Shown here one piece after another: positions 26,054 to 37,412 of a stretch of DNA of 64,000 bases; position 1 is the first letter of the stretch, and each line of letters starts with the position of its first letter. Location of the stretch: assembly GCA_030386875.1 (NCBI GenBank), contig CM059562.1, positions 64,602,201 through 64,666,200 of the forward strand, given 5' to 3'. Position numbers and translations under genes: made by a program. A model generated the notes under the pieces. It was not told the DNA's origin, ran no database searches, and saw only the letters and a list, made by a program, of their open reading frames with translations. The stretch comes from Morinoia aosen (taxonomy: Eukaryota > Arthropoda > Malacostraca > Amphipoda > Talitridae).

Positions 26054-27259
26054 TCAATAGCATCTGCTATGCATTTGCCAGTGCATTAGGTTGGCATTAA
26101 TTTCCGCATTCAGCCCCTTGAGTTGTTCTTGCTTGTCTTTGGCTGATTTCCTCAATGCATTTGACTTTGCCAGTAGGCGCAAATCATTCTTGTCCTCTGC
26201 CTTCCGTGCAAAGCTGTCAGCATCCTCCACCAGCGCTTGCAGACTCTCCTCCATCCTCTTCCGTTTTGTCTTCAGGTTCTCCACTTCATCCAGTTCTCTC
26301 TTCCTCTTCTCTCCCTTCTTCTGCTTCTCTGCCTCTTCCTTCTTTTGATCCAGGTAGTGTTGATAGCGCTGTCTGCCCTGTGAAGCTGAAAAGAGGAGTT
26401 TCTTGGAAATGTCAACCTTGGAGATACCTCCTACATGTTTGATGTGGTCCATGACCACTCTCTGTGCCACGATGGTGTTCTCACCCATGTTGACTTCCAT
26501 GAGCTGCTTGCTCACAGAAAAGCCCCTTTCCACTGAAGCCTGGCCATGTGACAGGACCAGTAGCATCTTCACAACCAGCCACAGTTTCTTGAGGGAGGAT
26601 GTGGCCAGCTGGCTGCTCCAGAAGACATCTAGCCAATCAGTGTCTTGCTGAAATCTGTTGAAAGTGCTGATCTTCCTCTGTGCCTCATCAAAGAACTCTG
26701 AAAACTGGCTCATCACCTCATCGATGTCACCCTGTGGTAGCCTCTTAGCATCGCTGAGCAGCTGCAGACAGTTTTTCAGCATGGACTTGGTCTTCTCTCT
26801 CTTTGTGCGATCCACAAAGACACTTGGCACCAGCCAGCCCATGTTTCGGGCCAACCCGAACTTCAAAGGTGACTTCTCAACAATCTTCTTGATGACAGCA
26901 ACAAGGAAATTCTTCACATCATCCCTGAAGGAGAAAGCAAGCCTCTCATTCACTTTCTTTGCAGCCATCTGATCTTTCAAAATACTTGCAGCAACAAAGC
27001 CAGGGTCAATCTTGCTATTTTGCAGGTAGATGGTCTTGTCATTGAAGTCAAGGGCAGCATACTTAGCTGGTGTGGTCAGTTTTTCCAGCACCTCTGCTTT
27101 CACACACCTCTCCAACAGAACCTTCAAAATCTTGATGATGTCATTGCACATGAAAGGCAGGAGTGGCGCGTCTCCTTGAAACTTTTTGAGAAAGGGGTTC
27201 AAGATCTTCGCAACTGACAGGAACGAAAATCCTAAAATTTCATGACTTTCAATGACCAT
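26054..27259 (-). CDS. hAT-like transposase, C-terminal part only (401 aa)
   Basis: Single ATG-to-TGA ORF within the inverted repeats. Residues 237-248 (SHGQASVERGFS) match the conserved core of the hAT C-terminal dimerisation region, followed by a hydrophobic-basic stretch to about 280. The dimerisation region in this family drives oligomer assembly and contributes the last catalytic Glu. The segment before it (about 15-235) resembles the helical linker region of hAT transposases. Residues 297-390 are rich in Lys, Glu, Arg and Gln and should form a coiled coil, an unusual tail after the dimerisation region. There is no BED zinc finger and no room for the first catalytic Asp residues, so the protein should not be catalytically competent. 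The start codon lies only 88 bp from the element end, so the first dozen residues probably derive from terminal non-coding sequence joined by an internal deletion. A retained DNA-free partner or inhibitor role is possible but unproven. Confidence 0.75.
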   Translation of the reverse strand: MVIESHEILGFSFLSVAKILNPFLKKFQGDAPLLPFMCNDIIKILKVLLERCVKAEVLEKLTTPAKYAALDFNDKTIYLQNSKIDPGFVAASILKDQMAAKKVNERLAFSFRDDVKNFLVAVIKKIVEKSPLKFGLARNMGWLVPSVFVDRTKREKTKSMLKNCLQLLSDAKRLPQGDIDEVMSQFSEFFDEAQRKISTFNRFQQDTDWLDVFWSSQLATSSLKKLWLVVKMLLVLSHGQASVERGFSVSKQLMEVNMGENTIVAQRVVMDHIKHVGGISKVDISKKLLFSASQGRQRYQHYLDQKKEEAEKQKKGEKRKRELDEVENLKTKRKRMEESLQALVEDADSFARKAEDKNDLRLLAKSNALRKSAKDKQEQLKGLNAEINANLMHWQMHSRCY

Positions 27260-27331
27260 TTTTAAAATTCCACTACTTTCGAGGCCTTGAATTTTATTTT
27301 AGAAATTCAACTACTTTCCATGCTTCTCCAT

Positions 27332-27347
27332 GCCTGTACGCACCCTG
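27332..27347 (-). repeat. Right 16-bp terminal inverted repeat
   Basis: gcctgtacgcaccctg is a perfect inverted match to 25815-25830. Confidence 0.95.
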
Positions 27348-27353
27348 GTTGAA
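27348..27353. repeat. Target-site duplication, right copy (gttgaa)
   Basis: Second copy of the 6-bp duplication. The satellite resumes in register directly after it (gttgaagtagcgaag). Confidence 0.85.
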
Positions 27354-29086
27354 GTAGCGAAGTAGCGACACAGAAGCCTCAGTTAAGGTAGCGAAGTAGC
27401 GACGAAGAAGTCGCAGTTGAAGTAGCGACTCATAAGCCGCAGTTGAAGTCGCGACACGGAAGCCGCAGTTGAAGTAGCGACACGGAAGCCGCAGTTGAAG
27501 TAGCGACACGGAAGCCGCAGTTGAAGTAGCCACACGGAAGCTGCAGTTGAAGTAGCCACACGGAAGCTGCAGTTGAAGTAGCGACACGGAAGCCGCAGTT
27601 GAAGTAGCGACACGGAAGCCGCAGTTGAAGTAGCGACACGGAAGCCGCAGTTGAAGTAGCGACACGGAAGCCGCAGTTGAAGTAGCGACACGGAAGCCGC
27701 AGTTGAAGTAGCGACACGGAAGCCGCAGTTGAAGTAGCGACACGGAAGCCGCAGTTGAAGTAGCGACACGGAAGCCGCAGTTGAAGTAGCGACACAGAAG
27801 CCGCAGTTGAAGTAGCGACACAGAAGCCGCAGTTGAAGTAGCGACACAGAAGCCGCAGTTGAAGTAGCGACACAGAAGCCGCAGTTGAAGTAGCGACACA
27901 GAAGCCGCAGTTGAAGTAGCGACACAGAAGCCGCAGTTGAAGTAGCGACACAGAAGCCGCAGTTGAAGTAGCGACACAGAAGCCGCAGTTGAAGTAGCGA
28001 TGCAGAAGCCGCAGTTGAAGTAGCAACACAGAAGCCGCAGTTGAAGTAGCGACACATGAGCTGCAGTTGAAGTAGCGACACAGAAGACGCTAATGAAGTA
28101 GCGAAGTAGCGACACAGAAGCCGCAGATGAAGTAGCGAAGTTGCGACACAGAAGCCGCAGTTGAAGTAGCGACGCGGAAGCTGCAGTTGAAGTAGCGACG
28201 CGGAAGCCGCAGTTGAAGTAGCGACGCGGAAGCCGCAGTTGAAGTAGCGACGCGGAAGCCGCAGTTGAAGTAGCGACGCGGAAGCCGCAGTTGAAGTAGC
28301 GACGCAGAAGCCGCAGTTGAAGTAGCGACGCAGAAGCCGCAGTAGGATTAGCGACGCAGAAGCCGCAGTTGAAGTAGCGATGCAGAAACGCAGGAGAGGC
28401 AGCGACAAATAAGCCGCAGTTGAAATAGCGACAGAGAAGCCGCAGTTGAAATAGCGACACAGAAGCCGCAGTTGGGGAAGCGAAGTAGCGACACAGAAGC
28501 CGCAGTTGAAGAGAAGTAGCAACACAGAAGCCGCAAATAAAAAAAAGTAGCGACGCAAAAGCCGCAAATAAAAAAAAATAGCGACGCAAAAGCCGCAGTT
28601 GAAGTAGAAGTAGCAAAACAGAAGCAGCAGTAGAAGTAGCGCCTCAGAAGCCGCAGTAGAAGTAGCGACACAGAAGCCACAGTTTAAGTAGCGAAGCAGA
28701 AGCCGCAGTTGAAGAGAAGTAGCGACGCAGAACTCGCAGTTGAAGTAGCGACACAGAAGCCGCAGTTGATGTAGCGACACAGAAGCCGCAGTTGATGTAG
28801 CGACACAGAAGCGGCAGTTGAAGTAGCGACACAGAAGCCTCAGTTGAAGTAGCGCAGTAGCGACGCAGAAGGCGCAGTAGAAATAGCGACGCAGAAGCCG
28901 CAGTAGAAATAGCGACGCAGAAGCCGCAGTAGAAGTTGTGACGCAGAAGCCGCAGTTGAAGAGGAGACGTAGCGACGCAGAAGCCGCAATTGAAGTAGCG
29001 ACACAGAAGCCGCAGTTGAAGTAGCGAAGCAGAAGCCGCAATAGGAGTATCGAAACATAAGCCCCAATAGGAGTACCAACACAAAA

Positions 29087-32000
29087 GCCGCAGTTGAAGT
29101 AGCGAAGTAGCGACACAGAAGCCTCAGTTAAGGTAGCGAAGTAGCGACGAAGAAGTCGCAGTTGAAGTAGCGACTCAGAAGCCGCAGTTGAAGTCGCGAC
29201 ACGGAAGCCGCAGTTGAAGTAGCGACACGGAAGCCGCAGTTGGAGTAGCGACACGGAAGCCGCAGTTGAAGTAGCCACACGGAAGCCGCAGTTGAAGTAG
29301 CGACACGGAAGCCGCAGTGTAAGTAGCGACACGGAAGCCGCAGTTGAAGTAGCGACACGGAAGCCGCAGTTGAAGTAGCGACACGGAAGCCGCAGTTGAA
29401 GTAGCGACACGGAAGCCGCAGTTGAAGTAGCGAAACGGAAGCCGCAGTTGAAGTAGCGACACAGAAGCCGCAGTTGAAGTAGCGACACAGAAGCCGCAGT
29501 TGAAGTAGCGACACAGAAGCCGCAGTTGAAGTAGCGACACAGAAGCCGCAGTTGAAGTAGCGACACAGAAGCCGCAGTTGAAGTAGCGACACAGAAGCCG
29601 CAGTTGAAGTAGCGACACAGAAGCCGCAGTTGAAGTAGCGACACAGAAGCCGCAGTTGAAGTAGCGACACAGAAGCCGCAGTTGAAGTAGCGATGCAGAA
29701 GCCGCAGTTGAAGTAGCGAAGTAGCTACACGGAAGCCGCAGTTGAAGTAGCGACGCAGAAGCCGCAGTAGAAGTAGCGACGCAGAAGCCGCAGTTGAAGA
29801 GGAGACGTAGCGACGCAGAAGCCGCAGTTGAAGAGGAGACGTAGCGACGCAGAAGCCGCAATTGAAGTTGCGACACAGAAGCCGCAGTTGAAGTAGCGAA
29901 GTAGCTACACGGAAGCCGCAGTTGAAGTAGCGACGCAGAAGCCGCAGTGAAAGTAGCGACTCAGAAGCCGCAGTAGAAGTAGCGACACAGACGACGCAGT
30001 TGAAGTAGGGATCCAGACGACGCAGTTGAAGTAGCGACACAGAAGCCGAAGTTGAAGAAGCGAAGTAGCGACACAGAAGCCGAAGTTGAAGAAGCGAAAT
30101 AGCAACACAGAAGCTGTAGTTGATGAGGAAAAGTTGCGACGCAAAAGCCTTAGCTGAGGTAGCGAAGTAGCAACACAGAAGCCGCAGTTGAAGTTGCGAC
30201 ACAAAAGCCGCAGTTGAAGTTGCGACACAGAAGCCGGAGTTGAAGTAGCAACACAGAAGCCGGAGTTGAAGTAGCGACACAGAAGCCGGAGTTGAAGTAG
30301 CGACACAGAAGCCACAGTTGAAGTAGCCACACGGAAGCTGCAGTTGAAGTAGCGACACGGAAGCCGCAGTTGAAGTAGCGACACGGAAGCCGCAGTTGAA
30401 GTAGCGACACGGAAGCCGCAGTTGAAGTAGCGACACGGAAGCCGCAGTTGATGTAGCGACACAGAAGCCGCAGTTGAAGTAGCGACACAGAAGCCGCAGT
30501 TGAAGTAGCGAAGTAGCGACGCAGAAGGCGCAGTAGAAATAGCGACGCAGAAGCCGCAGTAGAAATAGCGACGCAGAAGCCGCAGTAGAAGTAGTGACGC
30601 AGAAGCCGCAGTTGAAGAGGAGACGTAGCGACGCAGAAGCCGCAATTGAAGTAGCGACACAGAAGCCGCAGTTGAAGTAGCGACACAGAAGCCACAGTTG
30701 AAGTAGCGACACAGAAGCCGCAGTTGAAGTAGCGAAGCAGAAGCCGCAATAGGAGTATCGAAACATAAGCCCCAATAGGAGTACCAACACAAAAGCCGCA
30801 GTTGAAGTAGCGAAGTAGCGACACAGAAGCCTCAGTTAAGGTAGCGAAGTAGCGACGAAGAAGTCGCAGTTGAAGTAGCGACTCAGAAGCCGCAGTTGAA
30901 GTCGCGACACGGAAGCCGCAGTTGAAGTAGCGACACGGAAGCCGCAGTTGGAGTAGCGACACGGAAGCCGCAGTTGAAGTAGCCACACGGAAGCCGCAGT
31001 TGAAGTAGCGACACGGAAGCCGCAGTGTAAGTAGCGACACGGAAGCCGCAGTTGAAGTAGCAACACAGAAGCCGCAGTTGAAGTAGCGACACAGAAGCCG
31101 CAGTTGAAGTAGCGACACAGAAGCCGCAGTTGAAGTAGCGACACAGAAGCCGCAGCTGAAGTAGCGACACAGAAGCCGCAGTTGAAGTAGCGACACAGAA
31201 GCCGCAGTTGAAGTAGCGACACAGAAGCCGCAGTTGAAGTAGCGACACAGAAGCCGCAGTTGAAGTAGCGATGCAGAAGCCGCAGTTGAAGTGGCGAAGT
31301 AGCTACACGGAAGCCGCAGTTGAAGTAGCGACGCAGAAGATGCAGTAGAAGTAGCGACGCAGAAGCCGCAGTTGAAGAGACGTAGCGACGCAGAAGCCGC
31401 AGTTGAAGAGGAGACGTAGCGACGCAGAAGCCGCAATTGAAGTTGCGACACAGAAGCCGCAGTTGAAGTAGCGAAGTAGCTACACGGAAGCCGCAGTTGA
31501 AGTAGCGACGCAGAAGCCGCAGTAAAAGTAGCGACTCAGAAGCCGCAGTAGAAGTAGCGACACAGACGACGCAGTTGAAGTAGGAATCCAGACGACGCAG
31601 TTGAAGTAGCGACACAGAAGCCGAAGTTGAAGAAGCGAAGTAGCGACACAGAAGCCGAAGTTGAAGAAGCGAAGTAGCGACACAGAAGCTGCAGTTGATG
31701 AGGAAAAGTTGCGACGCAAAAGCCTTAGCTGAGGTAGCGAAGTAGCAACACAGAAGCCGCAGTTGAAGTTGCGACACAAAAGCCGCAGTTGAAGTTGCGA
31801 CACAGAAGCCGGAGTTGAAGTAGCGACACAGAAGCCGGAGTTGAAGTAGCGACACAGAAGCCGGAGTTGAAGTAGCGACACAGAAGCCCCAGTTGAAGTA
31901 GCGACACAGAAGCCCCAGTTGAAGTAGCGACACAGAAGCCCCAGTTGAAGTAGCGACACAGAAGCCACAGTTGAAGTAGCGACACAGAAGCCGCAGTTGA

Positions 32001-33249
32001 AGTAGCGACACAGAAGCCGCAGTTGAAGTAGCGAAGCAGAAGCCGCAGTTGAAAAAGCGAAGCAGAAGCCGCAGTTGAAGTAGCGAAGCAGAAGCCGCAG
32101 TTAAAGTAGCGAAGCAGAAGCCGCAGTTGAAGTAGCGAAGCAGAAGCCGCAGTTGAAATAGCGCAGCAGAAGCCGCAGTTGAAATAGCGCAGCAGAAGCC
32201 GCAGTTGAAGTAGCGAAGCAGAAGCCGCAGATAAAGTAGCGACGCGGAAGCCGCAGTTGAAGTAGCGACGCGGAAGCCGCGGTTGAAGTAGCGACGCGGA
32301 AGCCGCAGTTGAAGTAGCGACGCAGAAGCCGCAGTAGGATTAGCGACGCAGAAGCCGCAGTTGAAGTAGCGATGCAGAAACGCAGGAGAGGCAGCGACAA
32401 ATAAGCCGCAGTTGAAATAGCGACACAGAAGCCGCAGTTGGGGAAGCGAAGTAGCGACACAGAAGCCGCAGTTGAAGAGAAGTAGCAACACAGAAGCCGC
32501 AGATTGAGAGAAGTAGCAACACAGAAGCCGCAGATTAAGAGAAGTAGCAACACAGAAGCCGCAGATTAAGAGAAGTAGCGACGCAAAAGCCGCAGTAGAA
32601 GTTGCGCCACAGAAGCCGCAGTAGAAATAGCGCCACAGAAGCCGCAGTAGAAATAGCGCCACAGAAGCCACAGTTTAAGTAGCGAAGCAGAAGCCGCAGT
32701 TGAAGAGAAGTAGCGACGCAGAACTCGCAGTTGAAGTAGCGACACAGAAGCCGCAGTTGATGTAGCGACACAGAAGCCGCAGTTGATGTAGCGACACAGA
32801 AGCCGCAGTTGAAGTAGCGACACAGAAGCCGCAGTTGAAGTAGCGAAGTAGCGACGCAGAAGGCGCAGTAGAAATAGCGACGCAGAAGCCGCAGTAGAAA
32901 TAGCGACGCAGAAGCCGCAGTAGAAGTAGTGACGCAGAAGCCGCAGTTGAAGAGGAGACGTAGCGACGCAGAAGCCGCAATTGAAGTAGCGACACAGAAG
33001 CCGCAGTTGAAGTAGCGAAGCAGAAGCCGCAATAGGAGTATCGAAACATAAGCCCCAATAGGAGTACCAACACAAAAGCCGCAGTTGAAGTAGCGAAGTA
33101 GCGACACAGAAGCCTCAGTTAAGGTAGCGAAGTAGCGACGAAGAAGTCGCAGTTGAAGTAGCGACTCAGAAGCCGCAGTTGAAGTAGCGACACGGAAGCC
33201 GCAGTTGGAGTAGCGACACGGAAGCCGCAGTTGAAGTAGCCACACGGAA
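29087..33249. repeat. 4163-bp tandem duplication, copy 1
   Basis: The block 29087-33249 is followed directly by a second copy starting at 33250. Reading both copies, and comparing the peptides of several overlapping open frames (for example 30150-31451 with 34313-35614, and 30836-32671 with 34999-36834), I found no difference up to a one-monomer slip at about 33180-33249. The junction falls inside a shared gccgcagttgaagtagcga stretch, as expected for unequal crossing-over between misaligned monomers. Confidence 0.85.
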
Positions 33250-36200
33250 GCCGCAGTTGAAGTAGCGAAGTAGCGACACAGAAGCCTCAGTTAAGGTAGC
33301 GAAGTAGCGACGAAGAAGTCGCAGTTGAAGTAGCGACTCAGAAGCCGCAGTTGAAGTCGCGACACGGAAGCCGCAGTTGAAGTAGCGACACGGAAGCCGC
33401 AGTTGGAGTAGCGACACGGAAGCCGCAGTTGAAGTAGCCACACGGAAGCCGCAGTTGAAGTAGCGACACGGAAGCCGCAGTGTAAGTAGCGACACGGAAG
33501 CCGCAGTTGAAGTAGCGACACGGAAGCCGCAGTTGAAGTAGCGACACGGAAGCCGCAGTTGAAGTAGCGACACGGAAGCCGCAGTTGAAGTAGCGAAACG
33601 GAAGCCGCAGTTGAAGTAGCGACACAGAAGCCGCAGTTGAAGTAGCGACACAGAAGCCGCAGTTGAAGTAGCGACACAGAAGCCGCAGTTGAAGTAGCGA
33701 CACAGAAGCCGCAGTTGAAGTAGCGACACAGAAGCCGCAGTTGAAGTAGCGACACAGAAGCCGCAGTTGAAGTAGCGACACAGAAGCCGCAGTTGAAGTA
33801 GCGACACAGAAGCCGCAGTTGAAGTAGCGACACAGAAGCCGCAGTTGAAGTAGCGATGCAGAAGCCGCAGTTGAAGTAGCGAAGTAGCTACACGGAAGCC
33901 GCAGTTGAAGTAGCGACGCAGAAGCCGCAGTAGAAGTAGCGACGCAGAAGCCGCAGTTGAAGAGGAGACGTAGCGACGCAGAAGCCGCAGTTGAAGAGGA
34001 GACGTAGCGACGCAGAAGCCGCAATTGAAGTTGCGACACAGAAGCCGCAGTTGAAGTAGCGAAGTAGCTACACGGAAGCCGCAGTTGAAGTAGCGACGCA
34101 GAAGCCGCAGTGAAAGTAGCGACTCAGAAGCCGCAGTAGAAGTAGCGACACAGACGACGCAGTTGAAGTAGGGATCCAGACGACGCAGTTGAAGTAGCGA
34201 CACAGAAGCCGAAGTTGAAGAAGCGAAGTAGCGACACAGAAGCCGAAGTTGAAGAAGCGAAATAGCAACACAGAAGCTGTAGTTGATGAGGAAAAGTTGC
34301 GACGCAAAAGCCTTAGCTGAGGTAGCGAAGTAGCAACACAGAAGCCGCAGTTGAAGTTGCGACACAAAAGCCGCAGTTGAAGTTGCGACACAGAAGCCGG
34401 AGTTGAAGTAGCAACACAGAAGCCGGAGTTGAAGTAGCGACACAGAAGCCGGAGTTGAAGTAGCGACACAGAAGCCACAGTTGAAGTAGCCACACGGAAG
34501 CTGCAGTTGAAGTAGCGACACGGAAGCCGCAGTTGAAGTAGCGACACGGAAGCCGCAGTTGAAGTAGCGACACGGAAGCCGCAGTTGAAGTAGCGACACG
34601 GAAGCCGCAGTTGATGTAGCGACACAGAAGCCGCAGTTGAAGTAGCGACACAGAAGCCGCAGTTGAAGTAGCGAAGTAGCGACGCAGAAGGCGCAGTAGA
34701 AATAGCGACGCAGAAGCCGCAGTAGAAATAGCGACGCAGAAGCCGCAGTAGAAGTAGTGACGCAGAAGCCGCAGTTGAAGAGGAGACGTAGCGACGCAGA
34801 AGCCGCAATTGAAGTAGCGACACAGAAGCCGCAGTTGAAGTAGCGACACAGAAGCCACAGTTGAAGTAGCGACACAGAAGCCGCAGTTGAAGTAGCGAAG
34901 CAGAAGCCGCAATAGGAGTATCGAAACATAAGCCCCAATAGGAGTACCAACACAAAAGCCGCAGTTGAAGTAGCGAAGTAGCGACACAGAAGCCTCAGTT
35001 AAGGTAGCGAAGTAGCGACGAAGAAGTCGCAGTTGAAGTAGCGACTCAGAAGCCGCAGTTGAAGTCGCGACACGGAAGCCGCAGTTGAAGTAGCGACACG
35101 GAAGCCGCAGTTGGAGTAGCGACACGGAAGCCGCAGTTGAAGTAGCCACACGGAAGCCGCAGTTGAAGTAGCGACACGGAAGCCGCAGTGTAAGTAGCGA
35201 CACGGAAGCCGCAGTTGAAGTAGCAACACAGAAGCCGCAGTTGAAGTAGCGACACAGAAGCCGCAGTTGAAGTAGCGACACAGAAGCCGCAGTTGAAGTA
35301 GCGACACAGAAGCCGCAGCTGAAGTAGCGACACAGAAGCCGCAGTTGAAGTAGCGACACAGAAGCCGCAGTTGAAGTAGCGACACAGAAGCCGCAGTTGA
35401 AGTAGCGACACAGAAGCCGCAGTTGAAGTAGCGATGCAGAAGCCGCAGTTGAAGTGGCGAAGTAGCTACACGGAAGCCGCAGTTGAAGTAGCGACGCAGA
35501 AGATGCAGTAGAAGTAGCGACGCAGAAGCCGCAGTTGAAGAGACGTAGCGACGCAGAAGCCGCAGTTGAAGAGGAGACGTAGCGACGCAGAAGCCGCAAT
35601 TGAAGTTGCGACACAGAAGCCGCAGTTGAAGTAGCGAAGTAGCTACACGGAAGCCGCAGTTGAAGTAGCGACGCAGAAGCCGCAGTAAAAGTAGCGACTC
35701 AGAAGCCGCAGTAGAAGTAGCGACACAGACGACGCAGTTGAAGTAGGAATCCAGACGACGCAGTTGAAGTAGCGACACAGAAGCCGAAGTTGAAGAAGCG
35801 AAGTAGCGACACAGAAGCCGAAGTTGAAGAAGCGAAGTAGCGACACAGAAGCTGCAGTTGATGAGGAAAAGTTGCGACGCAAAAGCCTTAGCTGAGGTAG
35901 CGAAGTAGCAACACAGAAGCCGCAGTTGAAGTTGCGACACAAAAGCCGCAGTTGAAGTTGCGACACAGAAGCCGGAGTTGAAGTAGCGACACAGAAGCCG
36001 GAGTTGAAGTAGCGACACAGAAGCCGGAGTTGAAGTAGCGACACAGAAGCCCCAGTTGAAGTAGCGACACAGAAGCCCCAGTTGAAGTAGCGACACAGAA
36101 GCCCCAGTTGAAGTAGCGACACAGAAGCCACAGTTGAAGTAGCGACACAGAAGCCGCAGTTGAAGTAGCGACACAGAAGCCGCAGTTGAAGTAGCGAAGC

Positions 36201-37412
36201 AGAAGCCGCAGTTGAAAAAGCGAAGCAGAAGCCGCAGTTGAAGTAGCGAAGCAGAAGCCGCAGTTAAAGTAGCGAAGCAGAAGCCGCAGTTGAAGTAGCG
36301 AAGCAGAAGCCGCAGTTGAAATAGCGCAGCAGAAGCCGCAGTTGAAATAGCGCAGCAGAAGCCGCAGTTGAAGTAGCGAAGCAGAAGCCGCAGATAAAGT
36401 AGCGACGCGGAAGCCGCAGTTGAAGTAGCGACGCGGAAGCCGCGGTTGAAGTAGCGACGCGGAAGCCGCAGTTGAAGTAGCGACGCAGAAGCCGCAGTAG
36501 GATTAGCGACGCAGAAGCCGCAGTTGAAGTAGCGATGCAGAAACGCAGGAGAGGCAGCGACAAATAAGCCGCAGTTGAAATAGCGACACAGAAGCCGCAG
36601 TTGGGGAAGCGAAGTAGCGACACAGAAGCCGCAGTTGAAGAGAAGTAGCAACACAGAAGCCGCAGATTGAGAGAAGTAGCAACACAGAAGCCGCAGATTA
36701 AGAGAAGTAGCAACACAGAAGCCGCAGATTAAGAGAAGTAGCGACGCAAAAGCCGCAGTAGAAGTTGCGCCACAGAAGCCGCAGTAGAAATAGCGCCACA
36801 GAAGCCGCAGTAGAAATAGCGCCACAGAAGCCACAGTTTAAGTAGCGAAGCAGAAGCCGCAGTTGAAGAGAAGTAGCGACGCAGAACTCGCAGTTGAAGT
36901 AGCGACACAGAAGCCGCAGTTGATGTAGCGACACAGAAGCCGCAGTTGATGTAGCGACACAGAAGCCGCAGTTGAAGTAGCGACACAGAAGCCGCAGTTG
37001 AAGTAGCGAAGTAGCGACGCAGAAGGCGCAGTAGAAATAGCGACGCAGAAGCCGCAGTAGAAATAGCGACGCAGAAGCCGCAGTAGAAGTAGTGACGCAG
37101 AAGCCGCAGTTGAAGAGGAGACGTAGCGACGCAGAAGCCGCAATTGAAGTAGCGACACAGAAGCCGCAGTTGAAGTAGCGAAGCAGAAGCCGCAATAGGA
37201 GTATCGAAACATAAGCCCCAATAGGAGTACCAACACAAAAGCCGCAGTTGAAGTAGCGAAGTAGCGACACAGAAGCCTCAGTTAAGGTAGCGAAGTAGCG
37301 ACGAAGAAGTCGCAGTTGAAGTAGCGACTCAGAAGCCGCAGTTGAAGTCGCGACACGGAAGCCGCAGTTGAAGTAGCGACACGGAAGCCGCAGTTGGAGT
37401 AGCGACACGGAA
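33250..37412. repeat. 4163-bp tandem duplication, copy 2
   Basis: Direct copy of 29087-33249. It keeps the private variant gtggcgaagtagctac (31291 in copy 1, about 35454 here), which is gtagcgaagtagctac in the third relative near 41849. Copies 1 and 2 are therefore each other's closest relatives. Confidence 0.85.

Larger units (their letters stand above)
25815..27347 (-). mobile_element. hAT-like DNA transposon, internally truncated, inserted in the satellite
   Basis: The 1533-bp element has perfect 16-bp terminal inverted repeats beginning CAGGGTG and is flanked by a 6-bp direct duplication. Inside is one minus-strand ORF (26054-27259) encoding the C-terminal part of a hAT-type transposase. 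The non-coding left part (25831-26053) is AT-rich. A 16-bp motif, aaaattccactacttt, is present near both ends in the same orientation (25841-25856 and 27264-27279), and catgacttt also recurs at both ends (25859-25867 and 27241-27249); these may be subterminal binding sites. Autonomous hAT elements are usually 2.5-5 kb with a transposase of roughly 600-800 residues. This copy therefore looks like a deletion derivative that would depend on transposase from elsewhere. Confidence 0.85.

Noticed and set aside
26091..26972. Plus-strand open frames of 82-104 codons opposite the transposase
   Set aside because: They are antisense shadows of the hAT transposase ORF, with Ser/Phe-rich composition mirroring its Lys/Glu codons.
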